From positions 34,767,235 to 34,831,234 of the forward strand of contig OZ005689.1 of assembly GCA_963930775.1 (NCBI GenBank): DNA of 64,000 nucleotides, in the 5' to 3' direction. This document shows, one piece after another, positions 31,327-44,345 of the stretch. The notes under the pieces are model-generated. The model saw only the letters and a list, made by a program, of their open reading frames with translations, had not been told where the DNA came from and made no database searches. Positions within the stretch are counted from its first letter, which is position 1; every line of letters begins with the position of its first letter. The translations under genes and the position numbers were made by a program. Source of the stretch: Cliona cf. orientalis. Its lineage: Eukaryota; Porifera; Demospongiae; Clionaida; Clionaidae.

Positions 31327-32690
31327 TCAAGGTTCAACTGTAGGAGCTGGTTCTAACGACTCCTGCATCCCAATGTCACTTCTTGGGGCTCCAATAGATA
31401 TTGGAATTTGCTTATGGAGAAAAAGACGGTTCCTCACCAAGACACAGCCACTTTGAGTTTTAATGAGATAGCGTCGGTGGGATGCTGTTACTGTGACTTT
31501 CCCATAGATATCCCATAATTTAGATTTGGGGTTTTGTATGTCCACCTGACTTCCAATGGTGATATCGGGTAGTTGTTGTGCATGGTGGTTGTAGACTTCT
31601 TCAGTATTCCATCAGTAGCCTCAGCTTTCATATGTGCGTCCTCAGAGGGCGATTGCCACTCTTGAGCGAATGAACGGCAGTGAGCCAATAAGCTATCTTG
31701 TACTGGGTTCCCAAATAAGAGTGTTGAGCAGGCGATATGCCATTGTTTCAGCATGGTGTATTCTGGTACTGCAGCAAGGACTTAGATAGTGTTTCCCAAT
31801 TGATTGCTCTTCCTTTCCAAGCTGCCGGTATGAGTTTCTTCATCGATAAAACTGCGGCTTCAGCTTTTCCATTGCTCTGTGGGTGATGTAGTGATATGTG
31901 AAGTACCCCAAGTTGCAAGGAAACTGGACAATTTGGTGGAGGTGATCAATGATATCTTGCCAATTGTGACAGGATCTGAGAAAAGGGGTAATTTCGTGCA
32001 AAACGCTAAATTTGGACATTTTTCAAGTTGTCACCACTCAAAGGTACCAAGAGCCATAGGCTTTATTCTTGGTTTATAAGCACCCCAGCCCTTCTACTAA
32101 AGAAATCCAACGTTAGAAAGCCTAGCTATGTTCTTACCTGAAATGGTGGGGCTCCAAAGTGAGGCATAAAACGGCCGATTTTCGACCGCGTGCGATATCG
32201 GCGATCGCCACGCCCATACCGGAAGTGGGAGGGGCGCGAAATTTTCAGCGAGTGTAGAGCAATGATTGGAGAATTATTGTACCAGGTTTGAAGATTGTAG
32301 CTACTACAGCCTTGAAGATATGCGCGATTTAAAACGAAAATCTGGTCTGCGCGCGAAATTACCCCTTTTCTCAGATCCTACCACAATTAGTCTTGCAGTC
32401 GACAATTATGAGAAATTGACGTCTCCATATGATGCAAAGTTGACTGCAACTTGTTGAAATGGACGTTCTGGCACTGCTTTGGATACAAGTGGTTCTCTAG
32501 CATTGGACGGCAGATGATCTTGGCAATGCCAGCATCCTTTTACAAAATTAGCAATGTCTTGATCAATACCAAGCCAGTAGAGAGTGAAGCAGGCTCACGC
32601 TTGAGATCGGGCAGGTGCCCTGATAATCTTCATGGGGTCGGCTGAGCATGGTTTCTCTGAGACAGGCGGTAACAAGAGTATATAATAGAT
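31327..32690 (-). mobile_element. Gypsy fossil 3: integrase region
   Basis: Minus-strand parts in order: integrase zinc-finger and linker (LYWLGIDQDIANFVK near 32560, then PERPFQQVAVNFASYGDVNF near 32450), the catalytic core with HHPQSNGKAEA-like codons near 31880, and the tail with PAQ-LLFGNPVQDSLLAHCRS and DIQNPKSKLWDIYGKVT, stop near 31327. No LTRs or upstream pol. A broken fossil with several breaks, also split by the miniature element at 31965-32385. Confidence 0.75.
31965..32385 (+). mobile_element. Miniature family F, copy 1
   Basis: Ends TGTGACAGGATCTGAGAAAA and TTTTCTCAGATCCTACCACA; 421 bp, flanked by AT on both sides; inserted in the Gypsy integrase fossil. Carries an ETS-like ACCGGAAGTGGG core. 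Confidence 0.88.
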
Positions 32691-33307
32691 AGTATCCTAC
32701 TCCAGTATAGTACAGTGTAACTGCTGTTATAATCATATTCATGCCTGTGGGAAGCCATGCAGGGCACTAGCGTGTACACTACACTGTACTAGCAGACAGC
32801 TTGTGTAAACCTACATATGAATATGTTTATAAAGGTCATAACCTTGCCTAACAACTGTTTCACTGTACTATACTGTAGAGAATACTCTCCATTATAATTA
32901 TACTCTTGGTGGCAACCATATACTATTAGATAATCATCTATCCTTGATGCTCCAAAAGTTTTTCAATGGCTCTTTTAGAGAAGCCTTTTGATCTGGGAAG
33001 CCTGTTTTGATGAGTTCTTTAAGTGCTGCATATTCTTGGTCTTCAGCAGCATGCCTCCTAAGTTCATGGACGTGTACGTTTTCCACATCTGACGAGCTTG
33101 ACAGGGTTGCCTACTTTGGGTTATTAATAATTAAGACTTATGATTTCATTAAAGTGGCTACATCTGCAGACAAAACTAGAAAGCTGTTTGACGTTATCAA
33201 GTATTCACAGGGGGATCTAATGAGTATGGTAAAGAAACTGCTACGTTCATGTTTGTTGATATCTTGGAGGACTTAGTAGTACTATTTTTTTCATAAGTTA
33301 CATAGTA
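32691..33307. other. No gene recognised
   Basis: AT-rich with short open frames and no recognised family. Confidence 0.5.
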
Positions 33308-33963
33308 CAGTGCTTCAAGGCAAGAGAGCAAATTTTTTGAACTTCTATTTTTTGAGGTTAAATGAGCTTCACTGTGCTTAACATCTAGATATGAAAATCA
33401 CTTATCATCTTGCACAAGTCATTCCCATATATAGTAATAGAGAAGCTGCAGAAGTTCAGGCAGTTTTTGAGCCATTTTTCACAAAGCTTGGACAAAAGTG
33501 GCAATATCTCGAGAGTACTTTTGAGTTGAATCTTCAAATTTGGGAATCTGAAACTAATAGAAGTACTTTGATAGGCTCAAGTGGATTTTCTTAACTCAAA
33601 GTAATTTTTAAATAAAATGCAGTTTTTGACACTCTGAAATGACATTTTTAATGATATCCGACAAACCATACTTCCCTTAGCCTTCAAATTTGTGTCCAAG
33701 TAACTTCATATGGTGCCACATCAGAGGAAAAAGTTTCTAAACTCAAAATAAGCTTTTTTATGCCAAAAGTATTTCTCAAAGTGAAACCGCTTGTGAAGCC
33801 ATTGAAGCGAAACTAATCAAAATTACATCCCATAAATCCAGCTGTAAATTTCATTATGGTTATAGAAAGTGTAAACCAGATTTCATCCGATAATATTAAA
33901 CAGAACCATCTTTACAACATTTTAAGCTCAAAATAAAATTTGCTCTTTTGCCTTGAGGCACTG
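33308..33963. mobile_element. Tc1/mariner-type miniature element
   Basis: Ends CAGTGCTTCAAGGCAAGAGA and its inverse (GCAAAATTTGC-like then CTTGAGGCACTG), flanked by TA (33306-33307, 33964-33965). 656 bp. One 67-codon open frame inside has no known domain. Confidence 0.75.
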
Positions 33964-34501
33964 TATAATACCAACTACAGCCAAGGTTGATGGAGAACCT
34001 GGAGAAGTAACTTGGGCATGGTGTTGAACTTTCTTACTGGTTTTGATGCTGTTCTACCATGTGGTTGCGCTAATCTATCTGAGCTTAACATTTGTCCCTG
34101 CAATGTGATGCCAACTGCAAGCACCTTACTGACCCTACCAACTACCAAGAATTCAAAAGTAATTTAATTTAATCAAAGGCATAACTTGATGTGAGAGAAA
34201 AAGCAGACCTGTCACAATACAACCATAAAAAGAATTTAACAATGATTCTGTGATTTCAATTGCCTGTCTTCCTTCAATTGTCATTTATTCTTTGCTGAAC
34301 AAATGCTAGAGTATTTAGACACATCAATACCCCAACGACCATTGTGAGTGGAAGGGGGGATAGACTGGAGTTATTCTGCAAGTCATCCAATGCGCACAAG
34401 GTTTCAGGAACTTTCAACATGGTTGTCTTCATGTGTACAAAGCAAGTGTCCATTCCAATCCACCCCATACGACAAAACTTCATCCTGGGTAAATGTATAT
34501 A
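33964..34501. other. No gene recognised
   Basis: Short frames only. A minus frame at 34274-34591 runs into the neighbouring miniature element and is not credible as a gene. Confidence 0.5.
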
Positions 34502-35140
34502 TGTGACCGGATTTGGGAAAACCCTCCGTATGGGATCCACACGCGATTCGTGCAATGCGCATTTTTTGTAGCTCAGGTCAAAATTTGTCAAAGTCCAGAT
34601 TTTGTCATATACATGTCGAACAACCCTTCTTCTAACTGTTGCCGTCTTCTACGGAGGCTAGTCGATCTATACGAAGGCGAAATAAGCCTTCATTTTGACC
34701 CGAGCCCGTTGCTATGGGCGTTAATTAGAATTCTCTACCTAGATACAGCTAGATTCATCGAACTACTGTACGTTCGCTCACCACTTTAGCTTCTTGGGCA
34801 TCTAAGAACAATCGCCTGTCGTCAACAACGAAATTCAACTCTCGCTCGATCTTTACGTTCATTTCGAACGGCGCTGCCCAGGTCCATTTAATTGATTTCC
34901 GGGTCACACGTAGTATGCGGAAACGCCATACGCGTGCATAGCAACGCCTTTAGACCGTAATATCTCGATTATTGGGGGTGTGGTGCGATCGCAAACAAAG
35001 TGCTGTATCTCAACAACGAAGCGCGGGATCGGCCTAAGACTTGAACGCGAGTTAGCTCTATGGTACAGCTTATCAACCATGCATCAAACTCAATTGTCTG
35101 AAAAAATCCCATATGGAGGGTTTTCCCAAATCCGGTCACA
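34502..35140 (+). mobile_element. Miniature element family 1, copy F
   Basis: Intact ends (TGTGACCGGATTTGGGAAAA and inverse), TA on both sides. The minus strand keeps the 58-codon frame (MVDKLYHRANSRSS ... SAYYV) and the donor frame to AAAGTG|GTGAGC. Confidence 0.92.
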
Positions 35141-35189
35141 TATTATTGGGTTCATAATGGTGTGTGCATAGTGAATACTGGTGTTACTG

Positions 35190-35600
35190 GCAATTACCTC
35201 TGTAAAAAATGGTGAGGTAGGCCAGCAGGATAAACCACTCACCCACATGGAGAGAGATTGCTTTATGACGAGAGGGGATGGTTATTCCAGCCATCAGCAA
35301 ATACCCACAGTGATTCATTTATTGGTGGTAGATCAGCAGAGGATATGGACATTGCTGCCAGGGTCAAAGATGAATTATTTTCCATGTGATGGAAGAGTTC
35401 ATAGTACATTACTGCACATTCACTGAAGACATCATGCCACATACTCTCGATGTGCTGGTTATGGACAGAGGGACCGCTAATGAAGCTCCCCCTTCTTGGG
35501 CCATGTAAGGGATGCTCCAACATAATATAAGAAGCCACTCCAACATTTTAACCACCTTTTATTGGCCCACATGACATGGTAGTCCAACGTGCACTATACT
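35190..35600 (-). mobile_element. Integrase-core fragment (Ginger/retroviral-integrase-like)
   Basis: The minus frame has YIMLEHPLHGPRRGSFISG, SVHNQHIESMWHDVFSEC, VMYYELFHHME and FADGWNNHPLSS. This pattern marks a family of retroviral-type integrase cores that occurs as stand-alone genes or Ginger-like elements in invertebrates and fish. Only the second half of the core is present. It is a broken fossil fragment. Confidence 0.7.
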
Positions 35601-35761
35601 GCTCTCAAAAACCTTGAACACTGTCTCAGCCCTGTTATTGTCAGTATAATATTTCAAGTATATGATCATGCGACTGCCCGTCAACGCAGCGATGAATGAA
35701 TGAATGAATGACACATCGCCATCTGCATTATGATAGGATAATATACATGGCTCAAGTCACT

Positions 35762-35943
35762 TGTTGGTTGTATGCATTAGTTGATAGTCTCATTTGGTAT
35801 TGGTCGTTACGTTTGGTTGTATCTCACCCCCTTATTAAAAATTTCTTGTACGTATATTTAGAATGTAAGATTAAAAAAGAAGTTTGTGTGTGTGTGAATT
35901 AGTCAGGTCTAAATCTATTGCAATCCGAGAAAGGGCTCATACA
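35762..35943 (+). repeat. BEL 5' LTR
   Basis: Pairs with 42902-43076. Contains TTTAAAAA-like promoter sequence and a GT run. Confidence 0.88.
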
Positions 35944-36080
35944 TTTATGATCCGAGCCGGATTTAAGTCGTAGCAGCGTCCTTTCACTGGTCCTATCTCG
36001 GAAAAAAACATCGTTGAAGTTTGTTCATACCACTTGTTTGTGGACTGACGCCATTTTGTTCTGTCGTCTATCGATCAACC

Positions 36081-37640
36081 ATGCCTGAAACCGATGCACG
36101 CGCTATTTCCAACCAAAGGAAGAGAAGAGGCGTCGTTTGAGCCTCCATCACTCACCTTGGCACCCACCTCAAGGAGCTTGAAGACAAGATTGAGGAACCA
36201 ACCACCAACGATCTTGCCAAACGTCTTTCTGCGCAGCTGGAAACGCTCGATGCCGAGTTCAAAGGTCATCATTTCTCTCTAATAGATCTCATTGATGATG
36301 AAGGAACTCTGGGGAAAGAGCAAGAAACTCTTGATCAACACGATGATGTCACCGCTCTCGCTGTCCGGATACAGCAAGTAATTACGATAAGTTCGGCCAC
36401 GCCCACTAATCTCGATCAACGCAAAACTCTCGCGCAAGCTCCAGCACCTGGATAAGAACCTATCCCTGGTGAGTGAGATTATCAAGACCTTGTCTAGTCG
36501 CCCTGAGGATGTTTGTCGCCTCCAACAACACAAAGAACAGCTATCTGACTATAAGAAAGATCTTGCTGACTTTCGGAACAGCCTGCTATCCTTGGAGCTC
36601 GCAGAGGGTGATGAACTCCTGGGATTACACACTACCTTGAGAAACGCTTCTTTGATTGTTCCCTCCAGATCAAGCAGCTATTGCGACCCCACGCTCATGC
36701 TCATGAACCTACACCTGGACCTACGCACTCAGACAGCAAGGGAGTAAAGCTCCCAAAGTTGGATGTACCTACCTTTGACGGTAATATTCTAAATTGGAAG
36801 TGTTTTTGGGAGCAATTCTGCATCTCAGTCCATGATCGTTCCTCTCTCTCAGATTCTGAGAAGCTAGTATACCTACAACACGCATTGAAAGACGGACCTG
36901 CTAAACTTGTGATCGAGGGCCTGTCCTGCTCTGGTGAGTATTACGGCGAAGCCGTGAAATGTTTGACATCACGCTACGATCGTCCGCATCTCATCCACCA
37001 AACGCACGTGAAAGTGATCCTTGAGGCGCCTGCACTCAAAGAAGGCACTGGTAAAGAGTTGCGTCGATTGCACGACACCGTACAACACCTCCACGCTCTG
37101 AAAGCAATGGACTACGAACCTTCTGGTACCTTCATTACGTTGACACTTGAAATTTCAAGCTCGACACTAATACCATGTTTGAATGGCAAAAGCACAGCCA
37201 GAGCTCCACGGCTGTACCCCACTACCAAGATTTGCTCGAATTCATCAATCTCTGAGCTCAAGTCTCTGAGACATCTGTCTCCGAGTCTGCAAAGAAACAA
37301 CCAAGGCATGAGTCATCCTCTGCCAGAAAGCCCTTTTCATCCACCAAGCCAGTCGCTTTGTTTGCTATGAACACCGATTCGAACCCGAGTCAATGTATTG
37401 CTTGTAAAACGGAAAAACATCCCTTGTATGCATGCACCAAATTCAAATCAATGCCACAGGACAAGAAAGTATCCACACTGAAGTCAAACAACTTGTGCAT
37501 GAACTGCCTCGGTTCCGGACACTTCGTCAGGCAATGCAAGTCCCTCCACCGATGCAAGAAGTGTCAAAAACAGCATCATACCCTCCTACACATAGATGAG
37601 ACTCCTCACCCCTCCAACTAATTCTGCTGAGAAGCCAGTC
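36081..37640 (+). mobile_element. BEL gag region
   Basis: Starts MPETDARAISNQRKRRG at 36081. The middle carries the gag-like FDGNILNWKCFWEQFCISVH. The end has two CCHC-type knuckles (CIACKTEKHPLYACTKF, CMNCLGSGHFVRQC) followed by CKKCQKQHHTLLH. Fossil, broken. Confidence 0.82.
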
Positions 37641-37649
37641 ATCTCTAAC

Positions 37650-40600
37650 ACTGCCGTGGGATTGAAGTCAAACTCACTACTCATGACCTGTCGCGGTCAT
37701 GGTTAGTGCTCCTGATGGCTCATCGGTTGAAGCAAGAGCCATTCTTGATAGTGCCTCGTCTGCCTCATTTATCTCAGAGCGTCTCGCTCAAAGTTTGTCT
37801 TCCTCATTGCAACCAAAATGCCAGGATTTCTGGTATTGCTGGAATCTCTCACAAGTCTCCCATCCAATCCATTACTACTTTTGACATCACTGCCATTCGA
37901 TTATTGAGCGAGAAGATTGGTGTAACTGCCGTCATTGTTCCACGAGTCACTTGCAATCTACCACTCCACCCCATCCCTTTTGACTTGAAGTGGAATCACT
38001 TGACCAATGTACAACTGGCTGATCCATCATTCAGACAGCCTAGAAAGATCGATATCCTCCTAGGGTTGATGTGTTTGTGAATGTGTTGCTTCACGGCCGG
38101 CGATCTGGACCTCCCGGCTCTCCTGTTGCCTGCGAGACGAAATTTGGTTGGGTCCTTGCAGGAGAAACGAATGCCTGTACTCCTGCCGCCTGCATCACCA
38201 CCTACCATACTTCTCTCTTGTCTGGAGATGACGTACTGAGAAAGTTTTGGGAAATCGAAGAGAAGCCTATGAGTGATTCTGCTCTCTCCCTAGAAGAGAG
38301 GACTGTTGTGCATCACTTCCGAGACTACCATTCTCGCACAGATAGCGGAAGATTGGTGGTGCCCTTGCCCAAGAAATCCGATGCAAAACCAATTGGAGAG
38401 TCAAGATCCCAAGCAGTGAGATGTTTCTTGTCCCTGGAGCGCTCTCTACAAGCAAAGAATCACTTTGCCGAGTTTGAGGCAGTCATGAAGGAGTACGTCG
38501 ATATGGGACATGCTGAACCCGTTCCTCTTTCTGCTTTGGAAAAGCCTCAACATCAAGTATTATAATATCTCACTGTGGATGCACACTCTCCACAAGGACT
38601 CGAGTACCACCACCAAGATCTGAGCGGTGTTCGATGCATCCGCAAAATCATCATCAGGTGTATCACTCAATGACACTACTAGTTCATCCTACCGTTCACC
38701 TCTCTCGTTGATGTCTTGCTCCGATTCCGATTTCATCGTATAGCTCTCATCACAGACGTCAGTAAGATGTATCGAGCAGTCGAGCTCACTGAGTCTGACA
38801 GATTTCCATCGCTTCGTCTGGAGAACCACTCCCGGCGAGACGTTGCGAGACTATCGCATGACTAGGGTCACTTTCGGTGTCTCTGCCTCATCTTTCGCGG
38901 CCAACATGTCCGTTAAACAGAATGCCGCTGATCTAGCCCACAAGTACCCACTAGCAGCCCGAGCCGTTGAGTCATTCTACGTAGACGATGGGTTGACTGG
39001 TGCGGACTCTACAGAGAAAGCAGTTGAGTTGCAATAACAACTACTACAAAATCTATTTTCTCAAGGCGGCTTCCTTCTCCGCAAGTGGAATTCAAACGAC
39101 CCTGTTGTACTCCAGCACCTTGCTCCCGACCTCAAGGAAACTCAAGTCACACACGCCATTACTGAAGCAGAAACCTACACGAAAACACTTGGCATCGAAT
39201 GGAACTCCAACTCCGATCATTTCCGACTCACCATTGCTGATTTACCCCCTCTCGCAAACGTCACGAAACGTCTACTCGTCTCGGATATAGCAAAAACATT
39301 TGATGTTCTGGGATGGTTCTCTCCCGCCATAATCAAAGTGAAGATACTCCTACAACGACTCTGGGAGTTGAAGGTTGATTGGGACGATCCTGTGCCTGAC
39401 AGCATCAAAGATTCTTGATTGCAGTGGAGATCAGAACTCCCGTGTCTCTCTGACAAGCATATCTCTCGTTACTTCCCCAAAGGAGTCACCATTGAGTCTA
39501 CTCAGCTCCATGGGTTTTGTGATGCGTCGGAAGATGCCTACACTGGTGTGATCTATCTTCGATTGACTGACTCGGATTGAAACGTTCATGTCTCCCTTGT
39601 CATCGCCAAAACAAAGGTCGCACCAATCAAACGTTTGACAATTCCTCGTTTAAAACTGTGGTGCCAACCTACTTGCTCAGCTTCTCAACCATGCTAAAGA
39701 AGTCTTTCATCTTTCCCTCAGAGATATAGCACTATCGTCCTCAATTGGTTATCCAGGAACCCGAGATGTTTCAAGACATTTGTCGGCAACCGAGTGTCAT
39801 CCATCTTGGAGAACATTTCACCTGACAGATGGAAGCACGTGAGTGGTGTTGAAAACCCAGCCGACTGTGCATCTTGAGGCCTCTTCCCATCCGAATTATT
39901 GGAGTACAAGTTGTGGTGGAAGGGCCCCCTGTAGCTCCGATCCGTTTCAACCAACTGGCCTAAACTATTGAATCTCCCTCTGAGCCGTCTGATGAAGAGA
40001 AAGATAATTTGCCTATTGACTACTGTTCAGCCGAAATTGCCTATCATTCCATTGGATCGATATTCGAATTTTACCCGACTCAAACATGTTACTGCATGGA
40101 TGTTTCGATTTATCAACCGTTGTCGTACCGGAAACCGAACCAATGTGACTCGATGCCTATCAGTTCAAGAGCTTGTTGAAGCCGAAAATTATTGGATCTC
40201 AATCTCACAAGAAGAGCATTTCAAGGAAGAGATCTATTGTCTTGCTTAGAACTCAACTCTATCTTCCAAGAGTTGCTTATTGTCACTTCATCCATTCCTA
40301 GACTCCTATGGCATTCTCCATGTCGGTGGCAGAGAGCAAAGGTCCAACTTGTCGTTTGCCAATTTACATCCAGTGATCCTTCATGGACAGCATCCAGTTA
40401 CGAAGCTCATCATATCTACGGAGCATTTGCGTTTGCTGCACACTGGACCCACACTACTCACCTCCTCACTTTGTCGTTTTCACGTCATTGGTTGTCGAAA
40501 GACTGTTCGTTCTATCACTCGTGCCTGCAGTCTGTCGCCGTAACTCAGCTAAACCCCAGCCTCAAATGTTACGACAACTTCCTATCGAACGCACTACTCC

Positions 40601-41529
40601 TAGTCTCGTCTTTGAGAAAGTCGGTGTCGATTATGCTGGGCCGTTTTACATCAAATATGGATCTGTTCGTAACCCAACTATTGTCAAAGCTTATACATGT
40701 GTTTTTGTCTCATTGTCAGTGAAAGCAGTTCACCTTGAGTTAATATCTGACCTCACTTCTGAAGCCTTTATCGCCTGTTTGAGACGTTTTGTTGCTCGCC
40801 GTGGTAAGCCTTCCCTCATATTAAGTGATCATGGCACGAATTTCGTTGGAACAGATTGAGAGCTAAAAGAATTTGTTGATTTTCTGAAGCATCAAAGGAC
40901 TCAAGGAGCCATTTCTGAATTCTGTTCTACCCAGCATATACGATTGAGGTTTATCCCTGAACGTGCTCCCCACTTTGGAGGCCTTTGGGAGGCAGCTGTG
41001 AAAAGTATGAAAACTCATTTGAAGCGTATTGTATCTAGCGTCAAGCTGACTTTCGAGGAATTCACTACAGTAAACGCAAATTGAAGCCTGTCTCAACAGC
41101 AGACCACTTGTTCCTTTGTCTTATGATGATGATGGAATCGATGTTCTGACCCCTGGGCATTTCCTCATCGGAAGGCCACTTGAATCTCTCCCAGACCCTG
41201 CCTTCTCTTATCGTTCTGTCTCCCTCCTCCATCGCTGGCACTTATGTCAAAATCTGGTCCGCCGCTTCTGGCAGCGATGGTCATCTGACTATCTCTCCAG
41301 TCTCAGAAAGTTCACAAAGTGGCATTACCCCTCTAGAAACGCCTCTATTGGAGACATAGTTATCCTCCAGGAAGATGGCCTTGTTCCCGCCAAGTGGCCC
41401 CTTGCTAAGATCATCGAAGTTCACCCAGGCAAGGATGGTCTGGTTCGAGTTGTGACACTCAAGACCTTGAATGGTATTAACAAACGTCCTGTCCATAAAA
41501 TTGCTTTATTGTTACCTACTGAAAACTGA
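37650..41529 (+). mobile_element. BEL pol region
   Basis: Protease-like ILDSASSASFISERLAQSL (about 37740), reverse transcriptase with SFYVDDGLTGAD near 38975, RNase H near 39500, integrase core with GVDYAGPFYIKYGS and LILSDHGTNFVGT near 40630-40850, and the integrase tail with DGLVRVVTLKT near 41445. Fossil with many breaks. Confidence 0.82.
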
Positions 41530-41562
41530 ACAATTTGAGCTTACCTATTGTATCACCTTTAA

Positions 41563-42822
41563 CCGATTATAGGCCAAGAGGTCATGACGTCATACGTATT
41601 GCCAACGCCGAATTTTATTCAAGAAAGTATAGTGACACAAAGCGTCTTGTAAAGCATAGCAGCACAGCCACACAGGCAGTACAGGCCTTCATGATATGTA
41701 AGACAGGTAGCTGCAACATTCTAGTACGCCGCTAGGGCGCTACTCTACATACTATAAGCTACAATCATACACAAAAGCTTATAAGCTTACTTACCTCCAT
41801 AATGGCCGCCGTCTTCGAGTCGCTCCCAGGTAAGCGCTTGGCTCTGTTGAAAAGCTCGTCATATCTGTGTAGGTATAGACCTAGTCTAGCTATAATTACC
41901 CCGTGCGCATGCGCAAGGGGTAAAGTAATCGGTTGTGTCGTCGTCGTCGTCGTCGTCGTCGTTAGCACAAAAATCGCCATATCTCGAGATGTAGGCGTCT
42001 AAGCGACTCGTAAGCACAACGAATCAATCGAATTCGGCAAAAAAATGTGTTCAGTGTGCGTCAAATCGAGGGATACGGTCCACGAGCGTCACAAATAGTG
42101 CATGTTTGTTGGCCACCGTAGCCACGCCTATCGACAGTGCCCATCAATGCATAATACATTCCATTATGCTTTCTGCTCATGCGCACAACTAACAAGCGTA
42201 TGACTGGTAAAGGTCGTCGATGTTCTAAATACATGTAATTCTCGTGAAGTGACTGAAATCTGAAGCCCCATGGAATCAATCAGTATGTAAGATAGCTATA
42301 CTATTATTACAACAAAATATAGGTACAAGTTCATGTCTTCCTAGTCTGGGTGCAGAGAGGGCTGTTTCAAGTGTCACCAGAACAATTAGCTAAGCAGCAT
42401 TTCCATTATTTCTGTCAAGTTCACAAAAGTATAGCCATGCACCGAAAATAAATCTACAGATTGCACAATGTGCGCGTGGGGTATGTGCTCTACAGAGCTC
42501 TAGTTATACTTAGCGACAGAGCTGTACCTCCTGCCCTGTGGTAGAAAACGTACCGCTCTCGTACCCGGATCGATCGCCATTATCGTCGATCTTCACAAAA
42601 ACATTTTTAGTAGCGAGCGGTAGGTTGGGCCAACCGTGACCTCACGCCACAGGTATGCAAGGGAGGCCCCCTAGTAGTCATAGACAGGAAGCCAAAGCTA
42701 TGGCTTCTCGTTCTTTGGAATGTAGGCGGTGCCATAGCGCTAATATAGCTGTATTGACGCCAATTGGCATCAACGGCGGTTGGTGCGCATGACGCCAATT
42801 GGCGTCAATGGCGTATAATCGG
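41563..42822. mobile_element. TTAA miniature element family K, copy 1
   Basis: Ends CCGATTATAGGC and GCGTATAATCGG between TTAA on each side (41559-41562, 42823-42826). 1,260 bp, no transposase. It holds ATGGCCGCCGTCTTCGAGTC followed by CCAG|GTAAGC near 41830, an NRF1-like GTGCGCATGCGCAA near 41905, a (GTC)n run, and near the right end two copies of the palindromic type TGACGCCAATTGGCGTCA. It is inserted in the BEL fossil. Confidence 0.85.
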
Positions 42823-42901
42823 TTAATTAATTCTGTATTGTATCATTTAAATGTAGTTTGTCTTCCTTTGTGCAAAGACCATCCGGTCTTGGCTGGCGGT
42901 A

Positions 42902-43076
42902 TGTTGGTTGTTGTATGCATTAGTTGATAGTCTCATTCGTTACGTTTGGTTGTATCTCACCCCCTTATTAAAAATTTTCTTGTACGTATATTTAGAATGT
43001 AAAGAAGTTTGTGTGTGCGAATAAGTGTGAATTAGTCAGGTCTAAATCTATTGCAATCCGAGAAAGGGCTCATACA
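42902..43076 (+). repeat. BEL 3' LTR
   Basis: Pairs with 35762-35943; followed by the target duplication TCACT. Confidence 0.88.
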
Positions 43077-43081
43077 TCACT

Positions 43082-43660
43082 GATCCTATATATCGTGCGA
43101 TTTTTGGCATTGAAGTACTTCAACCATTAGTCAATACTCTAGGGATGCCATTGTAGTATCAGCTCCGGTGTATTGATAGCCACCTACCCTTAGGAACAAA
43201 GGAAACTGCCTCATAGGAGGACCTGGTCGTAAATTTCAACTTTTCCTGTGGGAGCTTCCCTGCTTTGGGTACACTACTGCACGCTATAATCCTTCCACCT
43301 CTATACTTTATGAAAAGATCCTTGCTCACGGTGCTGAATACCTTCTGATACCTCCATTAGGAATATTGATAATGCATGCATAAGGGTACAAGTAATCACC
43401 TTATCAGTTTATGATGTCCGTCAATATGCCATAAAGATAAGGGTACTGAAACAGAGTAAACACATCAATTTATTGTGCTCAACCCACTTAAATTAGATCC
43501 TTCAGGATCGACACAAAGCTGAGCTTCTCTATTACGATGTTGCTGGATTTGATACCCATGAGCAATGAGATGGCCTTGCATTTGCTGGAGGAAATTGTGT
43601 TGAATTGTGTTTGTATCTCCCCACTAAAGAATCCAGCTCACCAGAAGTAATGGTAGCATA
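43082..43660. other. No gene recognised; one unexplained open stretch
   Basis: A plus frame at about 43183-43383 reads GPGRKFQLFLWELPCFGYTT and further to LAHGAEYLLIPPLG. The composition is protein-like, but I recognise no family. Confidence 0.4.
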
Positions 43661-44256
43661 TGTGACCGTATTTGACAAAACAGGGCATATGGGATCAGCA
43701 CGCTATTTGCGCAATGGGCATTTTTAGTGCCACGGGTAAAAACATGTCAAGTCGAGTTTTTGAATCTTTCTACTAATCTTTGCCGTCGTGTACAGAGGCA
43801 AACTATAAGCTACTAATCTTTGCTGTCGTGTAGAGACTAAGTGTAAGCTACAAAGGCAAAATAAGCCTTCATTTTGACCTACCTAGCGTACATGGAGCCT
43901 GTTGCTATGGGCGCTATAGATACAGCTAGACTCCTTGAACTACTGTACGTTTGCTTACCTTTTTAGCTTCTTGGACATCAAAGAACAATTGGCCATCGTC
44001 AACAACGAAATTCTACTCTTGCTCAATCTTTACGTTCATTTCGAATGGCTCCACCCAGGTCCATTTAATTGATTTCCTGTTCACGCGTAGTATGCTGAAG
44101 TGCATATCAATGCCTTTGGACCGTAATTTCTCGATTATTGGGTGTGTGACACGATCGCAAGCAAAGCGCTGTATCTCCACAACGAAGCGCATAATCGATC
44201 TGAAACTTGAACATTGGTTAGCTCTATGGTAGAGCTTATCAATCCTAGATCAAACT
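43661..44256 (+). mobile_element. Miniature element family 1, copy G, right end lost
   Basis: Left end TGTGACCGTATTTGACAAAA after TA. It stops before the right inverted end. It is more diverged: the donor frame has an internal stop, though AAAAAG|GTAAGC is kept on minus. Confidence 0.85.
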
Positions 44257-44345
44257 TAAAAGGTTACTGAAATAAAAACTTTTATACATTCAATTGACTT
44301 TTACGTGCAATATAGCAAGGTAAAGAAATGCATGCATATGTACAT

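Larger units (their letters stand above)
35762..43076 (+). mobile_element. BEL/Pao fossil with both LTRs
   Basis: 5' LTR 35762-35943 and 3' LTR 42902-43076, both beginning TGTTGG and ending GCTCATACA, nearly the same apart from a few small gaps; flanked by TCACT on both sides (35757-35761, 43077-43081). Full order gag, protease, reverse transcriptase, RNase H and integrase is recognisable. It has roughly ten or more breaks, so it is a dead copy, moderately young by its LTRs. A TTAA miniature element (41563-42822) lies between the integrase end and the 3' LTR. Confidence 0.9.

Noticed and set aside
36094-36282. Small gene on the opposite strand of the BEL gag start
   Set aside because: It overlaps the gag frame, has no motif and is explained by the BEL fossil.
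41765-42002. Open frames across the (GTC)n run
   Set aside because: They are produced by the trinucleotide repeat and do not occur in the related element at 46563-47210.
42607-42798. 63-codon minus frame at the right end of the TTAA element
   Set aside because: It only spans the paired palindromes and end sequence; the second copy does not keep it.
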